This document shows, one piece after another, positions 16,817-27,361 of a stretch of 64,000 nucleotides of DNA. The position numbers were made by a program, and so were the translations under genes. The notes under the pieces are model-generated. The model had not been told where the DNA came from and did not search any database. It was given only the letters and a program-made list of their open reading frames with translations. This stretch comes from Paenibacillus solani. GTDB taxonomy: Bacteria > Bacillota > Bacilli > Paenibacillales > Paenibacillaceae. How positions within the stretch are numbered: the first letter of the stretch is position 1; each line of letters starts with the position of its first letter. The stretch is from positions 1,213,683 to 1,277,682 of the forward strand of contig NZ_LIUT01000001.1 in the NCBI RefSeq assembly GCF_001277345.1, given 5' to 3'.

Positions 16817-17677
16817 ATGACAGCAGCAACGATTATTAGCGGCAAACAGATTTCTGAAGAAATTCGCAAGGGGATTGCATTAGAGGTAGAGCAATTGTCC
16901 AAGCAGAATATACGTCCCGGTTTGGCTGTTGTGCTTGTAGGTGATGATCCGGCTTCCCATGTTTATGTTCGCAACAAGGAGAAAGCATGTCAGGATCTGG
17001 GCTTCTATTCTGAGGTACACCGTCTGGCGGCGGAATCCAGCGAGGACGAAGTGCTGGCTCTTGTAGACAAGTTGAACGCTCAGGCGTCCATTCACGGAAT
17101 TCTTGTTCAGCTTCCTTTACCCAAGCACATCCGCGAGAAGGCCATTATTGATGCAATCGCAGTGGAGAAGGATGTGGATGGTTTCCATCCGGTAAATGTG
17201 GGGAATCTCGTCATTGGCGATGACAGTCTGCTGCCTTGTACACCTGCAGGTGTCATTGAAATGATAAAACGGACAGGCATTCAGATCGCGGGTAAACATG
17301 CGGTAGTAATTGGCAGATCCAATATTGTCGGCAAGCCGGTAGCCCTTCTCCTTCAACGTGAGAATGCTACCGTTACAATGTGTCACTCGAAAACGCATAA
17401 TATGGCTGAAATCGCCTCCCAAGCCGATATTCTGGTCGTTGCAATCGGCCGAGCGAATATGATCGATGCCAGTTATGTGAAACCTGGTGCAATCGTTATC
17501 GACGTCGGCATGAATCGTCTGGAGAGCGGAAAGCTTGCCGGGGATGTTGACTTTGAAAGCGTCAAGGAAGTATCCGGCCCGATTACTCCGGTACCCGGCG
17601 GGGTGGGACCCATGACCATTACGATGCTTATGCAGAATACATTGTTAGCCGCCAAAAGGCTGAACGGGCTGAATTAA
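16817..17677 (+). CDS. folD: methylenetetrahydrofolate dehydrogenase/cyclohydrolase
   Basis: Bifunctional enzyme interconverting 5,10-methylene-THF, methenyl-THF and 10-formyl-THF for purine, formyl-Met and one-carbon supply. Signature sequences: [14 protein letters not shown] (catalytic Tyr/Lys region), [23 protein letters not shown] and the NADP-binding [10 protein letters not shown], plus [15 protein letters not shown]. The ATG at 16817 lies 8 bases from GGAGGAG; an in-frame ATG at 16811 is too close to it. At 286 residues the length is typical. It is the start of a compact folD-xseA-xseB-ispA run. Confidence 0.97.
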   Translation: MTAATIISGKQISEEIRKGIALEVEQLSKQNIRPGLAVVLVGDDPASHVYVRNKEKACQDLGFYSEVHRLAAESSEDEVLALVDKLNAQASIHGILVQLPLPKHIREKAIIDAIAVEKDVDGFHPVNVGNLVIGDDSLLPCTPAGVIEMIKRTGIQIAGKHAVVIGRSNIVGKPVALLLQRENATVTMCHSKTHNMAEIASQADILVVAIGRANMIDASYVKPGAIVIDVGMNRLESGKLAGDVDFESVKEVSGPITPVPGGVGPMTITMLMQNTLLAAKRLNGLN

Positions 17678-17679
17678 TT

Positions 17680-19050
17680 ATGAAGTCTTCAGACCCGGGA
17701 CGTGTATTATCCGTTAAGGATATAAACCGTTATATTCGTATGAAAATGGAAGGCGACGCCAGATTATCTGACGTATGGATCCGCGGAGAAATTTCGAATT
17801 TTACCCATCATTCCAGCGGACATATGTATTTTACTTTAAAAGATGAGAGCAGCCGCATTCGTGCGATTATGTTTGCGACTCATAATCAGAGGCTTCCTTT
17901 TATACCGAAGGAGGGTGCTCGCGTCATTGCCCGCGGCAATGTGTCGGTATATGAACGGGATGGTCAGTATCAATTCTATGCGATTCAAATGCAGCCCGAT
18001 GGGATTGGCAGCTTGTATCTGGCTTATGAACAGCTGAAGACGAAGCTGGAGAACGAGGGATTGTTTGCTGTCGGACGCAAACGGCCTCTTCCTCGTTATC
18101 CTCAGACGATTGGCGTTGTCACTTCACCTACAGGAGCTGCCGTCCGGGATATCATGATTACCATCCGTAGACGCTATCCACATGCAAAGACGATCTTGTA
18201 TCCGGTGCTCGTTCAGGGCAAAGGAGCTGCCCCTTCGATTGTGAAGGCTATTCAAATGATGAATGACATGGCTGAGGCGGATGTGCTTATCGTGGGGCGC
18301 GGCGGGGGATCCCTTGAGGAACTGTGGGCGTTCAATGAGGAGATCGTTGCCAGAGCCATCTATCAATCCGATATTCCCATCATTTCAGCCGTTGGACACG
18401 AAACGGATTTTACAATTGCTGATTTTGTTGCCGATCTTCGTGCCGCCACGCCAACTGCTGCTGCGGAGCTCGCTGTACCAAGCAGTGCTGAGCTGAGAGG
18501 GCAGCTTGTTCAAAAACAACGGCAACTGAATCAGGGACTTCAGCAGCGCCTGAAACGAAGTCGTGAACGTCTAAGCTCGCTGCAGCGATCTCCCGTCCTT
18601 ATATATCCCAGAAGGTATATGCTGCAGCATGCTGAACGGCTCGATATGCTGACACAGCAGCTGCAGAGCAACCTGAAATCACGGCTGTCCTTAACCCGTG
18701 AGCGGCAGCTGTCCTTGCATCGGGGGTTGATCCGGTATAATCCGCGGACTCAAGTGGAGATTGCCGCCAAAAGAAAAGAGCAGGCCAACCGGCAGTTAAT
18801 GAATGCGATGCAGTTGATCATGAAAACGAAGATGTCGCAGCTTCAAACGGAAATAAGGCATCTTGATGCGCTCAGCCCGCTGAAGATTATGTCCAGGGGA
18901 TATAGCCTTGTGTACGATGAGAAAGAGCAGAAGCTTGTTAAGTCTATAGATGAAGTGCAATTAGGTGACTTGGTTAATGTAAAGGTGACCGATGGACAGC
19001 TGCAGTGCCAAGTGTGGGGAATGAAGGAGGATGAAGAGTATGGCGAGTGA
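17680..19050 (+). CDS. xseA: exodeoxyribonuclease VII large subunit
   Basis: Large subunit of ExoVII, a single-strand-specific DNA exonuclease. It has an N-terminal OB-fold (ISNFTHHSSGHMYFTLKDE), the catalytic-region motif GVVTSPTGAAVRDI, GRGGGSLEELWAFNEE and AVGHETDFTIADFVADLRAATPT (seen as GHETDFTIADF), and a long coiled-coil region in the C-terminal half. 456 residues is normal. The ATG lies two bases after the folD stop with no clear ribosome site, so translation is probably coupled to folD. Confidence 0.97.
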   Translation: MKSSDPGRVLSVKDINRYIRMKMEGDARLSDVWIRGEISNFTHHSSGHMYFTLKDESSRIRAIMFATHNQRLPFIPKEGARVIARGNVSVYERDGQYQFYAIQMQPDGIGSLYLAYEQLKTKLENEGLFAVGRKRPLPRYPQTIGVVTSPTGAAVRDIMITIRRRYPHAKTILYPVLVQGKGAAPSIVKAIQMMNDMAEADVLIVGRGGGSLEELWAFNEEIVARAIYQSDIPIISAVGHETDFTIADFVADLRAATPTAAAELAVPSSAELRGQLVQKQRQLNQGLQQRLKRSRERLSSLQRSPVLIYPRRYMLQHAERLDMLTQQLQSNLKSRLSLTRERQLSLHRGLIRYNPRTQVEIAAKRKEQANRQLMNAMQLIMKTKMSQLQTEIRHLDALSPLKIMSRGYSLVYDEKEQKLVKSIDEVQLGDLVNVKVTDGQLQCQVWGMKEDEEYGE

Positions 19051-19300
19051 TACATTAGAAATTAGTTTTGAAGATGCAATGGCTCAGCTCGAAACGATTG
19101 TGGAACAGTTGGAAGACGGAGATGTACCGCTGGAAAAGGCCATCGATTTGTTCCAACAAGGCATGAAGCTTTCACAAATCTGCAGTAAAAAGCTGGAGCA
19201 GGTGGAGCAAAAAATCGAAATGATCGTAGAAGAAGGCGGAGAATTAAAGCGTAAGCCTTTTGGCGGAATGCTTGATGAGACAGGTGAAATCATTGAATAA
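19040..19300 (+). CDS. xseB: exodeoxyribonuclease VII small subunit
   Basis: An 86-residue, helical small subunit of ExoVII; the family pattern FEDAMAQLETIVEQLEDG followed by LEKAIDLFQQGMKLSQ is clear. The ATG at 19040 overlaps xseA by 11 bases and has AAGGAGG nine bases upstream; an in-frame ATG at 19031 abuts that site. The acidic C-terminal tail extends beyond the conserved core. Confidence 0.96.
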   Translation: MASDTLEISFEDAMAQLETIVEQLEDGDVPLEKAIDLFQQGMKLSQICSKKLEQVEQKIEMIVEEGGELKRKPFGGMLDETGEIIE

Positions 19301-20198
19301 TCGAATTTCGATCCATCAATATATGAATGACATCGGAGACCGACTGGATCGCGAGTTTAGCAATCTTTTCCCGCCGAGCTGGAAAGTTCCTGAAACTTTG
19401 CGTGAATCCATGTCGTATTCATTAATGGCTGGCGGTAAGCGAATGCGACCGCTGCTTGTCATTGCTGCATGCGAGGCTGGTGGCGGCAACCGTGACGCAG
19501 CCCTTCCGGTAGCGTGCGCTGTCGAAATGGTCCATACCTATTCCCTTATCCATGATGATTTGCCGGCAATGGATAATGATGATTATCGTCGAGGCAAATT
19601 GACCAATCACAAGGTCTTTGGCGAAGCCAGCGCTATATTAGCAGGGGATGCTTTACTGACCCATGCTTTCTATAGTGTAATCCAAGCTTCGAGACAGCAT
19701 GGTGTTCCAGCTGAACGCGTGCTGTCGATTGTCGAGGATCTTGCCGAGTACGCAGGCCCCCGCGGAATGGTAGGTGGGCAGGTTGCCGATATGGAGGGTG
19801 AGCAAGGATTAACGACACTGGAGCAGCTCGAATATATACATCTGCATAAAACTAGTGATCTCATCATGTTCTCACTAATGGCGGGTGGACATATTGCCAA
19901 TTGTTCAGATTCACAAATCGAATCATTACGAACCTTCGGGCATCATATTGGGCTGGCTTTTCAGATCCAAGATGATATCTTGGATCTGGTCGGGGATGAG
20001 TCCAAGCTTGGGAAACCGGTACAAAGCGATCTGAAACAAGAGAAAGTGACCTATCCATACTTCATCGGTTTGGACGCATCCAAACGTGAGGTTGAGCGCC
20101 TGACAGCAGAGGCTAAGCGAGTTATTTCCGAAGGAAACTTCACCGATCCAACAAGACTTCTGGAAATATCAGATTTCTTGATGGCCCGGGACCACTAA
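19293..20198 (+). CDS. ispA: polyprenyl (farnesyl diphosphate) synthase
   Basis: Condenses isopentenyl diphosphate with allylic diphosphates to make farnesyl diphosphate, the precursor of quinone side chains and undecaprenyl carriers. Both aspartate-rich Mg2+ sites are visible: DDLPAMDND and QIQDDILDLVGDES; also AGGKRMRP and KTSDLI. The most likely start is TTG at 19293, six bases after AGGTGA, giving 301 residues and an 8-base overlap with xseB; ATG at 19275 and GTG at 19284 are alternatives. It sits with dxs, the first enzyme of the same isoprenoid route. Confidence 0.95.
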   Translation: MNNRISIHQYMNDIGDRLDREFSNLFPPSWKVPETLRESMSYSLMAGGKRMRPLLVIAACEAGGGNRDAALPVACAVEMVHTYSLIHDDLPAMDNDDYRRGKLTNHKVFGEASAILAGDALLTHAFYSVIQASRQHGVPAERVLSIVEDLAEYAGPRGMVGGQVADMEGEQGLTTLEQLEYIHLHKTSDLIMFSLMAGGHIANCSDSQIESLRTFGHHIGLAFQIQDDILDLVGDESKLGKPVQSDLKQEKVTYPYFIGLDASKREVERLTAEAKRVISEGNFTDPTRLLEISDFLMARDH

Positions 20199-20227
20199 GC
20201 ACGCTTTACATGCAAACGGTTTTTTTG

Positions 20228-20236
20228 TGATATAAT
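20228..20236 (+). promoter_or_regulatory. extended -10 promoter of dxs
   Basis: TGATATAAT at 20228-20236, 70 bases upstream of the dxs start. TTTACA at 20205-20210 could act as -35 but the 20-base spacer is long. Confidence 0.55.
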
Positions 20237-20305
20237 GTCTGTTAATGGCTGAAACATTCAGCTTAAGAAACGTAAACTTATTCAAGGAAAGCGGGGAGAT
20301 TCTTC

Positions 20306-22216
20306 GTGCTTCTTCCAAATATCAAACATCCCGAACAACTTAAGTCTCTATCGGTGGACGAACTCGAGGATTTAGCAGGACAAATTCGTCATTTTCTAAT
20401 CGAAAAACTCTCCGCCACCGGTGGCCATCTAGCACCGAATCTGGGAGTCGTTGAGCTCACGCTGGCCTTGCACTACTGCTTTGACAGCCCTCGTGATAAA
20501 ATGATTTTCGACGTGGGGCATCAGGCCTACGTACACAAGATCTTAACCGGGCGAATGGATAAATTCGATACGCTCCGTAAATACAAAGGTTTGTGCGGGT
20601 TCATCAAGCGTTCAGAAAGCGAGCATGATGTGTGGGAAGCCGGACACAGCAGCACCTCATTATCAGCTGCAATGGGCATGGCCATGGCGCGTGATCTGAA
20701 GGGCGAAGACAACCGTGTTATTGCTTTGATCGGTGACGGCGCACTTACCGGAGGCATGGCGTTCGAAGCGCTAAACCATATTGGCCACGAGCAGAAAAAG
20801 CTGATGGTCATTCTGAATGATAATGAGATGTCCATTGCTCCGAATGTCGGCGCCATGCACAATTATCTGAGCAAGATTCGTTCTGACCGTTATTATCTGC
20901 GGGCCAAAGACGAGGTGGAAATGCTCCTGAAGAAAATCCCGGCCATCGGAGGCAAGCTTGCGAAGACCGCGGAGAAGTTGAAGGACAGCCTTAAATATAT
21001 GATGGTTCCCGGCGTTTTATTCGAGGAACTTGGATTTACCTATCTGGGTCCTGTAGACGGACATGATCTGAACAAACTGATCGATACGTTAAAGCAGGCC
21101 GATAATGTGGACGGACCCGTTCTGATTCATGCCGTAACAACCAAAGGCAAAGGATACCGGCCCGCGGAATCGGATTCTCATAAATGGCATGGTGTTTCTA
21201 CTCCTTACAAGATCGAATCTGGTCAAATGCTTAAAACTGTGGGCAATCCAATGTACACGGAAGTGTTCGGTCAGACTCTCGTTGAACTGGGTGAACAGGA
21301 CGAGCGGATTGTAGCCGTTACACCAGCTATGCCTGGCGGCTCAGGACTCATTCCGTTTAGCAAGAAGTTCCCGAACCGGATGATTGATGTGGGAATTGCG
21401 GAGCAGCATGCGGCAACATTATGTGCAGCGCTGGCGATGGAAGGCATGAAACCTGTATTTGCGGTCTATTCCACATTTATGCAGCGTGCCTATGATCAAA
21501 TCGTTCATGATATTTGCCGTCATAATGCGAATGTGATGTTTGCAATTGATCGTGCCGGGTTTGTCGGTGCCGATGGCGAAACGCATCAAGGCGTCTACGA
21601 TGTAGCCTTCATGCGTCATATCCCGAATATCGTGATTATGATGCCAAAAGACGAGAATGAGCTTCGTCATATGATGAAGACCGCACTTGATTATAACGAA
21701 GGACCTATCGCATACCGCTATCCGCGGAACAATGTGCGTGGTGTCCCTATGGACACCGAACTTGTGCCAATTCCTATCGGTACATGGCAAGTCGTCCGGC
21801 CTGGTGAAGGATACGCTATTCTGGCTGCCGGTCCTATGGTGCAACTTGCCGAAGAAGCGGCGGAGCAGCTCAAGCGTGAGGGAATCATGGTCGAGGTGGT
21901 CAATGCCCGTTTCCTTAAACCGCTTGACGGTGATATGCTGAAGAGTCTGGCGAACAAGGGAACCTCGATGCTGGTTCTGGAAGAGGCTTCACAAGCAGGT
22001 AGTTTGGGCAGCGCCGTCTTGGAATACTTCGCTGAACAAGAACTCCATGATGCGGTAGTTTCCTTAATGGGCATTGAGGACCGCTTTATTGAACATGGAA
22101 GCATTCAGCAGCAGCGTGAAGAAGTAGGTTTAACATTAGAAAATGTTTGTCAGGAAATTCGGCGTTTAAAGAATGCCCGAACAGCTGTGCTTGGCAAGAG
22201 AGGTTTTATGTCTTAG
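20306..22216 (+). CDS. dxs: 1-deoxy-D-xylulose-5-phosphate synthase
   Basis: Thiamine diphosphate enzyme that joins pyruvate and glyceraldehyde 3-phosphate in the first step of the MEP isoprenoid pathway. Visible motifs: [16 protein letters not shown], the ThDP-binding [38 protein letters not shown], and in the transketolase-like middle domain [17 protein letters not shown] and [15 protein letters not shown] (seen as GADGETHQG). The start is GTG at 20306 after GGGGAG. 636 residues is full length. Confidence 0.98.
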   Translation: MLLPNIKHPEQLKSLSVDELEDLAGQIRHFLIEKLSATGGHLAPNLGVVELTLALHYCFDSPRDKMIFDVGHQAYVHKILTGRMDKFDTLRKYKGLCGFIKRSESEHDVWEAGHSSTSLSAAMGMAMARDLKGEDNRVIALIGDGALTGGMAFEALNHIGHEQKKLMVILNDNEMSIAPNVGAMHNYLSKIRSDRYYLRAKDEVEMLLKKIPAIGGKLAKTAEKLKDSLKYMMVPGVLFEELGFTYLGPVDGHDLNKLIDTLKQADNVDGPVLIHAVTTKGKGYRPAESDSHKWHGVSTPYKIESGQMLKTVGNPMYTEVFGQTLVELGEQDERIVAVTPAMPGGSGLIPFSKKFPNRMIDVGIAEQHAATLCAALAMEGMKPVFAVYSTFMQRAYDQIVHDICRHNANVMFAIDRAGFVGADGETHQGVYDVAFMRHIPNIVIMMPKDENELRHMMKTALDYNEGPIAYRYPRNNVRGVPMDTELVPIPIGTWQVVRPGEGYAILAAGPMVQLAEEAAEQLKREGIMVEVVNARFLKPLDGDMLKSLANKGTSMLVLEEASQAGSLGSAVLEYFAEQELHDAVVSLMGIEDRFIEHGSIQQQREEVGLTLENVCQEIRRLKNARTAVLGKRGFMS

Positions 22217-22235
22217 TAACGATCGGGAGTATAAT

Positions 22236-23108
22236 ATGGATCCAACTCAGAAAGAACGCATTGATGTCCTGCTCGTGGAGCAGGGATATTATGAGAGCCG
22301 CGAAAAAGCCAAAGCGGCGATTATGGCAGGCCTTGTTTATGCCGGTACCGAACGGATCGAGAAAGCCGGCATGAAGATTCCAAGGACGTCGGAGCTGAAG
22401 GTCAAGGGTTCAGTGCATCCGTATGTTAGCCGCGGAGGATTAAAGCTTGAGAAAGCGATTCGTTCATTCGGTATCGATATGAAGGGACGCACGATGCTGG
22501 ATATCGGTTCTTCAACGGGCGGGTTTACGGATTGCGCGCTTCAGCACGGGGCAAGCTACGTCTATGCCATTGACGTGGGGTATAACCAGTTGGATTGGTC
22601 GCTTCGTAATGACGAGCGTGTGTGTGTCATGGAACGGACGAACTTTCGTTATATGACCCCTGAGGACCTGAAAGGGCCACAGCCTGACTTTGCCAGCATC
22701 GACGTTTCTTTTATATCTCTTCGCATTATATTGCCGCCTCTGAAAAATCTGCTTGATCATTCCGGAGATATAGCCGCTCTGATCAAACCTCAATTCGAGG
22801 CAGGGCGGGAGAAGGTAGGCAAATCTGGTGTCGTTCGAGATCCGAAGGTTCATAAGGAAGTGCTGAAGCAAGTGCTGACTTTCGCTGATGAATTGGGCTT
22901 TAAGTTGAAAAATTTGACGTTCTCTCCCATTACAGGAGGAGAAGGAAATATTGAATTCCTGGCCCACTGGCGAATCGAGCCAGAGGTTTCTGAAAGCTCG
23001 GAAGAACCGACTCAGGAGAGTGGACAAGATTCGGTCCACTTGAGTCAATGGATTGACACCGTGGTAACGCAAGCGGCTCATACATTCACAGGAAACTCAT
23101 CGAAATGA
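22236..23108 (+). CDS. tlyA: TlyA family rRNA 2'-O-methyltransferase
   Basis: Has an N-terminal S4 RNA-binding domain (about residues 6-66: RIDVLLVEQGYYESREKAKAAI) and an FtsJ-like methyltransferase domain with SAM motif LDIGSSTGGFTDCALQHGA; KPQFEAGREKVGK and GGEGNIEFL are family hallmarks. Members methylate rRNA ribose or act as hemolysin-like proteins. In Bacillus this is yqxC, at the same place after dxs. The ATG at 22236 (GGGAG upstream) fits the 290-residue family length; the open frame runs further back into dxs without a ribosome site. Confidence 0.94.
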   Translation: MDPTQKERIDVLLVEQGYYESREKAKAAIMAGLVYAGTERIEKAGMKIPRTSELKVKGSVHPYVSRGGLKLEKAIRSFGIDMKGRTMLDIGSSTGGFTDCALQHGASYVYAIDVGYNQLDWSLRNDERVCVMERTNFRYMTPEDLKGPQPDFASIDVSFISLRIILPPLKNLLDHSGDIAALIKPQFEAGREKVGKSGVVRDPKVHKEVLKQVLTFADELGFKLKNLTFSPITGGEGNIEFLAHWRIEPEVSESSEEPTQESGQDSVHLSQWIDTVVTQAAHTFTGNSSK

Positions 23109-23176
23109 TGGGTTTCTTTTGTTGAAAAAGAGGAATTTATGTTCTCATCCGCGAATACAAAATTCGAGGTGAGAGG

Positions 23177-23668
23177 ATGAATGAGCGTTATGATTGGTTA
23201 ATAATGATACTGCTTGGTATCGTCATTGCCCTGCTTATCAGCTACAGGCTGAATCGTTGGCTGATGTCGCCGTCACCGAACCGGCTGCCGGGCATCCCGA
23301 TTAATGAACGCATTCCAGATCACCCAGTGATTGGGCTGCTTGAACAAGAAGGATATGAAGTGGTCGGGGGCAAAGTAAAAATAAACTTATCGTTTGATAC
23401 AGGACATAAGCCCATCCTAAGTCGTTTGTTTATTGATTATGTGGCGTCTGATGACAGCGGGGAGCTCTATATGGTGAAGCTGGCCCGAGATCGAATGCCG
23501 GTCGATTGGACGGGATCAGGCATTCGCGATCGGTTGATGCCGTTTCTCCTGCTGTACCCCGAGTGCGCCGGGCTGCTCTACATTGATGCCAATGAGAAGG
23601 CGATCCACCGTATCAGCATGGATTGGTCAGACGAAGAATGGAATGGTCAAGATGAATACAACAGTTAA
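23177..23668 (+). CDS. uncharacterised membrane-anchored protein
   Basis: A 163-residue protein not recognised as any named family. One N-terminal membrane helix (about residues 8-25) precedes a soluble domain of about 130 residues. The segment around residues 92-115 (FIDYVASDDSGELYMVKLAR) follows the spacing of the aspartate and beta-strand of PD-(D/E)XK nuclease-like folds, but the glutamate of the ExK motif is not where expected, so at best this is a degenerate version. It has a good GAGGTGAG ribosome site and lies between tlyA and argR, close enough to be co-transcribed with argR. Confidence 0.8.
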   Translation: MNERYDWLIMILLGIVIALLISYRLNRWLMSPSPNRLPGIPINERIPDHPVIGLLEQEGYEVVGGKVKINLSFDTGHKPILSRLFIDYVASDDSGELYMVKLARDRMPVDWTGSGIRDRLMPFLLLYPECAGLLYIDANEKAIHRISMDWSDEEWNGQDEYNS

Positions 23669-23686
23669 GAATTCAGGAGGCTCTTT

Positions 23687-24136
23687 ATGAAGGGACAACG
23701 CCATATTAAAATCAGGGATATAATAACTCACCATGATATCGAGACACAGGATGAGCTTGTTGACGCTCTAAGGGCTGAAGGATTTCAGGTTACACAAGCT
23801 ACGATATCGCGTGACATTAAAGAATTGCTGCTTATCAAAGTACCTACAGATGATGGGCGATATAAATACTCCATGCCGACAGATCAGCGTTATAACCCTG
23901 TTCAGAAGCTCAAAAGAGCGCTTGTTGACAATTTCGTTTACATTGATCGTACCGGTAATCTTGTCGTCATGAAATGCTTGCCAGGGACAGCTAATTCGGT
24001 TGCCGTATTACTCGATAATATGGAATGGACCCAGGTAATGGGTACTATATGTGGAGATGATACGATCTTGTTAATTTGCCGTACGGAAGAGGATGGGGAA
24101 CATGTGGTTTCCCAAATCAAGAATTTTATTTTGTAA
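23687..24136 (+). CDS. argR: arginine repressor ArgR/AhrC
   Basis: A 149-residue hexameric arginine-dependent regulator of arginine biosynthesis and catabolism. The N-terminal winged helix contains the recognition motif [13 protein letters not shown]; the C-terminal domain has the arginine-binding region [18 protein letters not shown] at 23687 follows CAGGAGG. It precedes recN, the order seen in Bacillus (ahrC-recN). Confidence 0.97.
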   Translation: MKGQRHIKIRDIITHHDIETQDELVDALRAEGFQVTQATISRDIKELLLIKVPTDDGRYKYSMPTDQRYNPVQKLKRALVDNFVYIDRTGNLVVMKCLPGTANSVAVLLDNMEWTQVMGTICGDDTILLICRTEEDGEHVVSQIKNFIL

Positions 24137-24185
24137 TGAGTAATAAAACTCGTGTCTTTCTTTATGCAGTAGTGGAGGTGGTTAC

Positions 24186-25910
24186 ATGTTAAACACACTA
24201 TCGATTCGGAATTTGGCTGTCGTGGAAAGTGTGGACGTTCACTTTTATCCAGGATTCCACGTTTTGACAGGGGAGACCGGAGCAGGTAAGTCCATCATTA
24301 TTGATGCCCTGGGATTGATTGCTGGAGGGCGCGGTTCGGCTGAGTTAATTCGTTATGGTTGTGATAAAGCGGAGATTGAGGCTTTATTTGAACTTCCCCC
24401 AGCACATCCCGTATGGCATACGTTGAATAAGCTGGGTGTGGAAGCGGATCCAAATGAGCTTTTATTAATCCGGCGTGAATTGACCTCGCAAGGAAAGAGC
24501 ACCTCGCGGATTAATGGACAGCTGCTGAACCTGAGCATGCTGCGCGAAGTTGGTGAGAAGCTGATTAATATCCATGGTCAGCACGAACACCAAAGCTTGC
24601 TGCGAGCAGAGCAGCATATGAGTCTCTTGGATACATATGGAGATAAGGTCATAGGACCAGCCAAGCGAAAGTATCAGGAGCTGTACGGCGAATTCAGCAA
24701 AGTGGAAAAAGAGCTTAAGGAACTGCAGGAGACCAGTCAGAAGGCCTACCAAATGCTGGATATGTATCGTTTTCAGTTGGAGGAAATTGCGGCGGCAGAT
24801 CTGAAAACCGGTGAGGATGAGGAATTGTCTGAAGAGCGGATCAAGCTGTCTCATAGCGAGAAGATGATGGATTCCGTAGCTAGCGCATATGACCAATTGT
24901 ATGGATCTTCGGGTCTTGAATCCGTCAGCCGATCCCTATCCAGATTGGATGATGTGTCCGGTTATGACGAGAAGGGCTTAAAGCCGATTGTAGAACAGCT
25001 TCAATCTGCATATTATCAGCTCGAAGATGCGGTATTTCAGCTAAGGGATTATCGCGACAGCATTGAGTTCAATCCGGAACGGCTGAATGAGATTGAGCTT
25101 CGTTTAGATATGATATCCGCATTACGGCGTAAATATGGGGATAATGTTGAACAAATTCTGGAATACTACGGGAGAATTCAGCAGGATACCGATATGCTGG
25201 AGAATAAGGACGAATTTATCCAAGCATTGGAACAGCGTCGGGACGAGCTGATGAGTGTGCTCTTGGTCAGCGCGAAGGAACTTCGTCATGCCCGTAAACA
25301 ATGCGCATTGGATTTGGCAAGGCAAGTGGAGGGTGAGCTCAAAGATCTTCAAATGGAAAGAACCTCGCTGGAAGTCCGTCTGGAATTGCAGCTTGATCCG
25401 AATGGTTATGAATTTGAAGGTCAGAAAGTGCGTTTGACCAAGCAGGGAATAGATACGGCCGAATTTCTCATATCCGCGAATCCAGGCGAGCCCCTGCGTC
25501 CGCTTGCCAAAATTGCTTCAGGTGGAGAGATGTCCAGAATTATGCTGGCGATGAAGAGTATATTTGCCCGTCATGATCAAATTCCTGTCCTGATCTTTGA
25601 TGAAGTTGATACAGGGGTCAGCGGAAGGGCTGCCCAATCGATTGCTGAGAAACTGTTCCTGCTGGCAAAAACATGTCAGGTATTCTCCATCACACATTTA
25701 CCTCAGGTTGCTTGTATGGCGGATCATCAGTATTTAATCGAGAAAAGGCTTGAAGCCTCAAGAACCATGACCCAAGTAGACCACTTGAATGAAGAAGGAC
25801 GGGTAAAGGAGCTTGCGCGGATGCTCGGCGGAGTCGAAATTACCGAAAAGACATTGCATCATGCCCAAGAAATGCTCAATCTGGCGGCAGCGCAAAAGGC
25901 ATCCAGATAA
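24186..25910 (+). CDS. recN: DNA repair protein RecN
   Basis: SMC-like ATPase recruited early to DNA double-strand breaks. Walker A is TGETGAGKSIIIDAL at the N terminus; the signature ASGGEMSRIMLAMKS and Walker B VLIFDEVDTGVSGRAA are near the C terminus, with a long coiled-coil in between (about residues 150-380). 574 residues is normal. ATG at 24186 follows GTGGAGGTGG. No obvious LexA box was seen in the short upstream region, so SOS control, if any, must act further upstream. Confidence 0.97.
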   Translation: MLNTLSIRNLAVVESVDVHFYPGFHVLTGETGAGKSIIIDALGLIAGGRGSAELIRYGCDKAEIEALFELPPAHPVWHTLNKLGVEADPNELLLIRRELTSQGKSTSRINGQLLNLSMLREVGEKLINIHGQHEHQSLLRAEQHMSLLDTYGDKVIGPAKRKYQELYGEFSKVEKELKELQETSQKAYQMLDMYRFQLEEIAAADLKTGEDEELSEERIKLSHSEKMMDSVASAYDQLYGSSGLESVSRSLSRLDDVSGYDEKGLKPIVEQLQSAYYQLEDAVFQLRDYRDSIEFNPERLNEIELRLDMISALRRKYGDNVEQILEYYGRIQQDTDMLENKDEFIQALEQRRDELMSVLLVSAKELRHARKQCALDLARQVEGELKDLQMERTSLEVRLELQLDPNGYEFEGQKVRLTKQGIDTAEFLISANPGEPLRPLAKIASGGEMSRIMLAMKSIFARHDQIPVLIFDEVDTGVSGRAAQSIAEKLFLLAKTCQVFSITHLPQVACMADHQYLIEKRLEASRTMTQVDHLNEEGRVKELARMLGGVEITEKTLHHAQEMLNLAAAQKASR

Positions 25911-26026
25911 GGCTTTGGGTCAATGATTGACAGTTATAAATCCTTAGGGGCAGGGTAACTTAAAGGTACGCAATTGGCGACCACCTTTTCGTCAAGCGAA
26001 AGAAGAAAAAGGGAGCGTGACAGCCA

Positions 26027-27361
26027 TTGAAGCCCAACCTCAGGAGAAAACTGCTCGGTTTCGTTCTTGCTTTCCTTCTTTGTTTCCTTGGAACTGCTGA
26101 TCCTGTCCAGTCGTTTGCTTCATTGCCTGATGAGCTTAGATTGATTTCCGGACAGCAGTCCCATCTTGATGTTGCTATGCCTGTTCAAGCCCTCGCTTCA
26201 GTTGATCGACCCGATGTCCTGCAGTTAAATGGTTCCCCTGAATCGAAACTTCAAGTATCATTAAAGCAGCCATTGGAGCTTCATCCCCAGCAAAGCGGCA
26301 AGGCCGAGGTTAGCCTGAAATTATTTGGTAAAATTCCTTTGAAGACTGTTCATGTGAATGTAGTGCCTGAGCTCAAGGTGATTCCGGGAGGACAAACCAT
26401 TGGCGTTAAAGTAAAATCCTCCGGAATTTTGGTCGTAGGACATCATCTGGTTCGGGGCCAAAACGGTGCCAAGGTCTCCCCTGGAGAAGCAGCGGGGTTA
26501 AAGCTTGGCGACCTGCTCACAACGATGGATGGTAACCCTCTAGACGATGTATCAAAGGTGGCCGCCATTGTTGAGAAAGCGGGGAAGGCGAAACGTCCAT
26601 TGGACATTACGTTTAGACGAAGCGGTAAGGAATTTAGAACGAAGCTCAGCCCTGCTTACGACCAAGAGGACCAAAGCTGGCGACTTGGCCTGTATATCCG
26701 TGACTCTGCTGCTGGTGTAGGCACCTTAACGTTCTACGCACCGCATCAGAAGGTGTACGGGGCTCTGGGCCACGTTATAACCGATATGAATACACAAACA
26801 GCCATTGAGGTGGGAAGCGGGCAAATCGTTCAATCCAACGTCACATCCATTAGCCGAAGTGAAGAAGGAGAGCCTGGAGAGAAACGGGCAACCTTCACTA
26901 AAGACGGCAAGGTGCTTGGCAATGTTGAACGAAATACTCACTTTGGCATTTTCGGCAAAATGAATCAACTACCCGAGCATGGTCTTTATCAGGAACCGAT
27001 TCCTGTTGGCTTATCTCATGAGGTAAAGGAAGGTCCCGCTGAAATCTTAACTGTTGTGGAAGGCCAGAAGGTTGAACGTTATACTATTGAGATTGTTCAT
27101 GTTTCCAAACAAGATGCCCCTGCAACAAAGGGAATGGTACTGCGCATCACTGACCCAAGACTCCTTAAGAAAACAGGAGGGATTGTTCAGGGGATGAGCG
27201 GCAGTCCCATCGTTCAGGACGGCAGGTTGATTGGAGCAGTGACCCATGTGTTTGTTAACGACCCTAAGTCAGGGTATGGATGCTTTATCGAGTGGATGCT
27301 CCAGGACTCCGGCATATTACAAACTAAAAAAGCAACACCTCAAAATCTTAAGGCTGGTTAG
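26027..27361 (+). CDS. spoIVB: SpoIVB serine peptidase (S55)
   Basis: Forespore-secreted signalling protease that cleaves SpoIVFA to trigger pro-sigma-K processing in the mother cell. An N-terminal signal/anchor helix (about residues 8-30) is followed by a PDZ domain (about 130-200: SPGEAAGLKLGDLL) and the S55 domain. The catalytic histidine is His249 in YGALGHVIT and the serine Ser393 in GMSGSPIVQDG. TTG at 26027 is the start, with GGGAG 11 bases upstream. The spoIVB-spo0A neighbourhood is conserved in Bacillales. The stop codon lies inside the terminator stem. Confidence 0.96.
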   Translation: MKPNLRRKLLGFVLAFLLCFLGTADPVQSFASLPDELRLISGQQSHLDVAMPVQALASVDRPDVLQLNGSPESKLQVSLKQPLELHPQQSGKAEVSLKLFGKIPLKTVHVNVVPELKVIPGGQTIGVKVKSSGILVVGHHLVRGQNGAKVSPGEAAGLKLGDLLTTMDGNPLDDVSKVAAIVEKAGKAKRPLDITFRRSGKEFRTKLSPAYDQEDQSWRLGLYIRDSAAGVGTLTFYAPHQKVYGALGHVITDMNTQTAIEVGSGQIVQSNVTSISRSEEGEPGEKRATFTKDGKVLGNVERNTHFGIFGKMNQLPEHGLYQEPIPVGLSHEVKEGPAEILTVVEGQKVERYTIEIVHVSKQDAPATKGMVLRITDPRLLKKTGGIVQGMSGSPIVQDGRLIGAVTHVFVNDPKSGYGCFIEWMLQDSGILQTKKATPQNLKAG

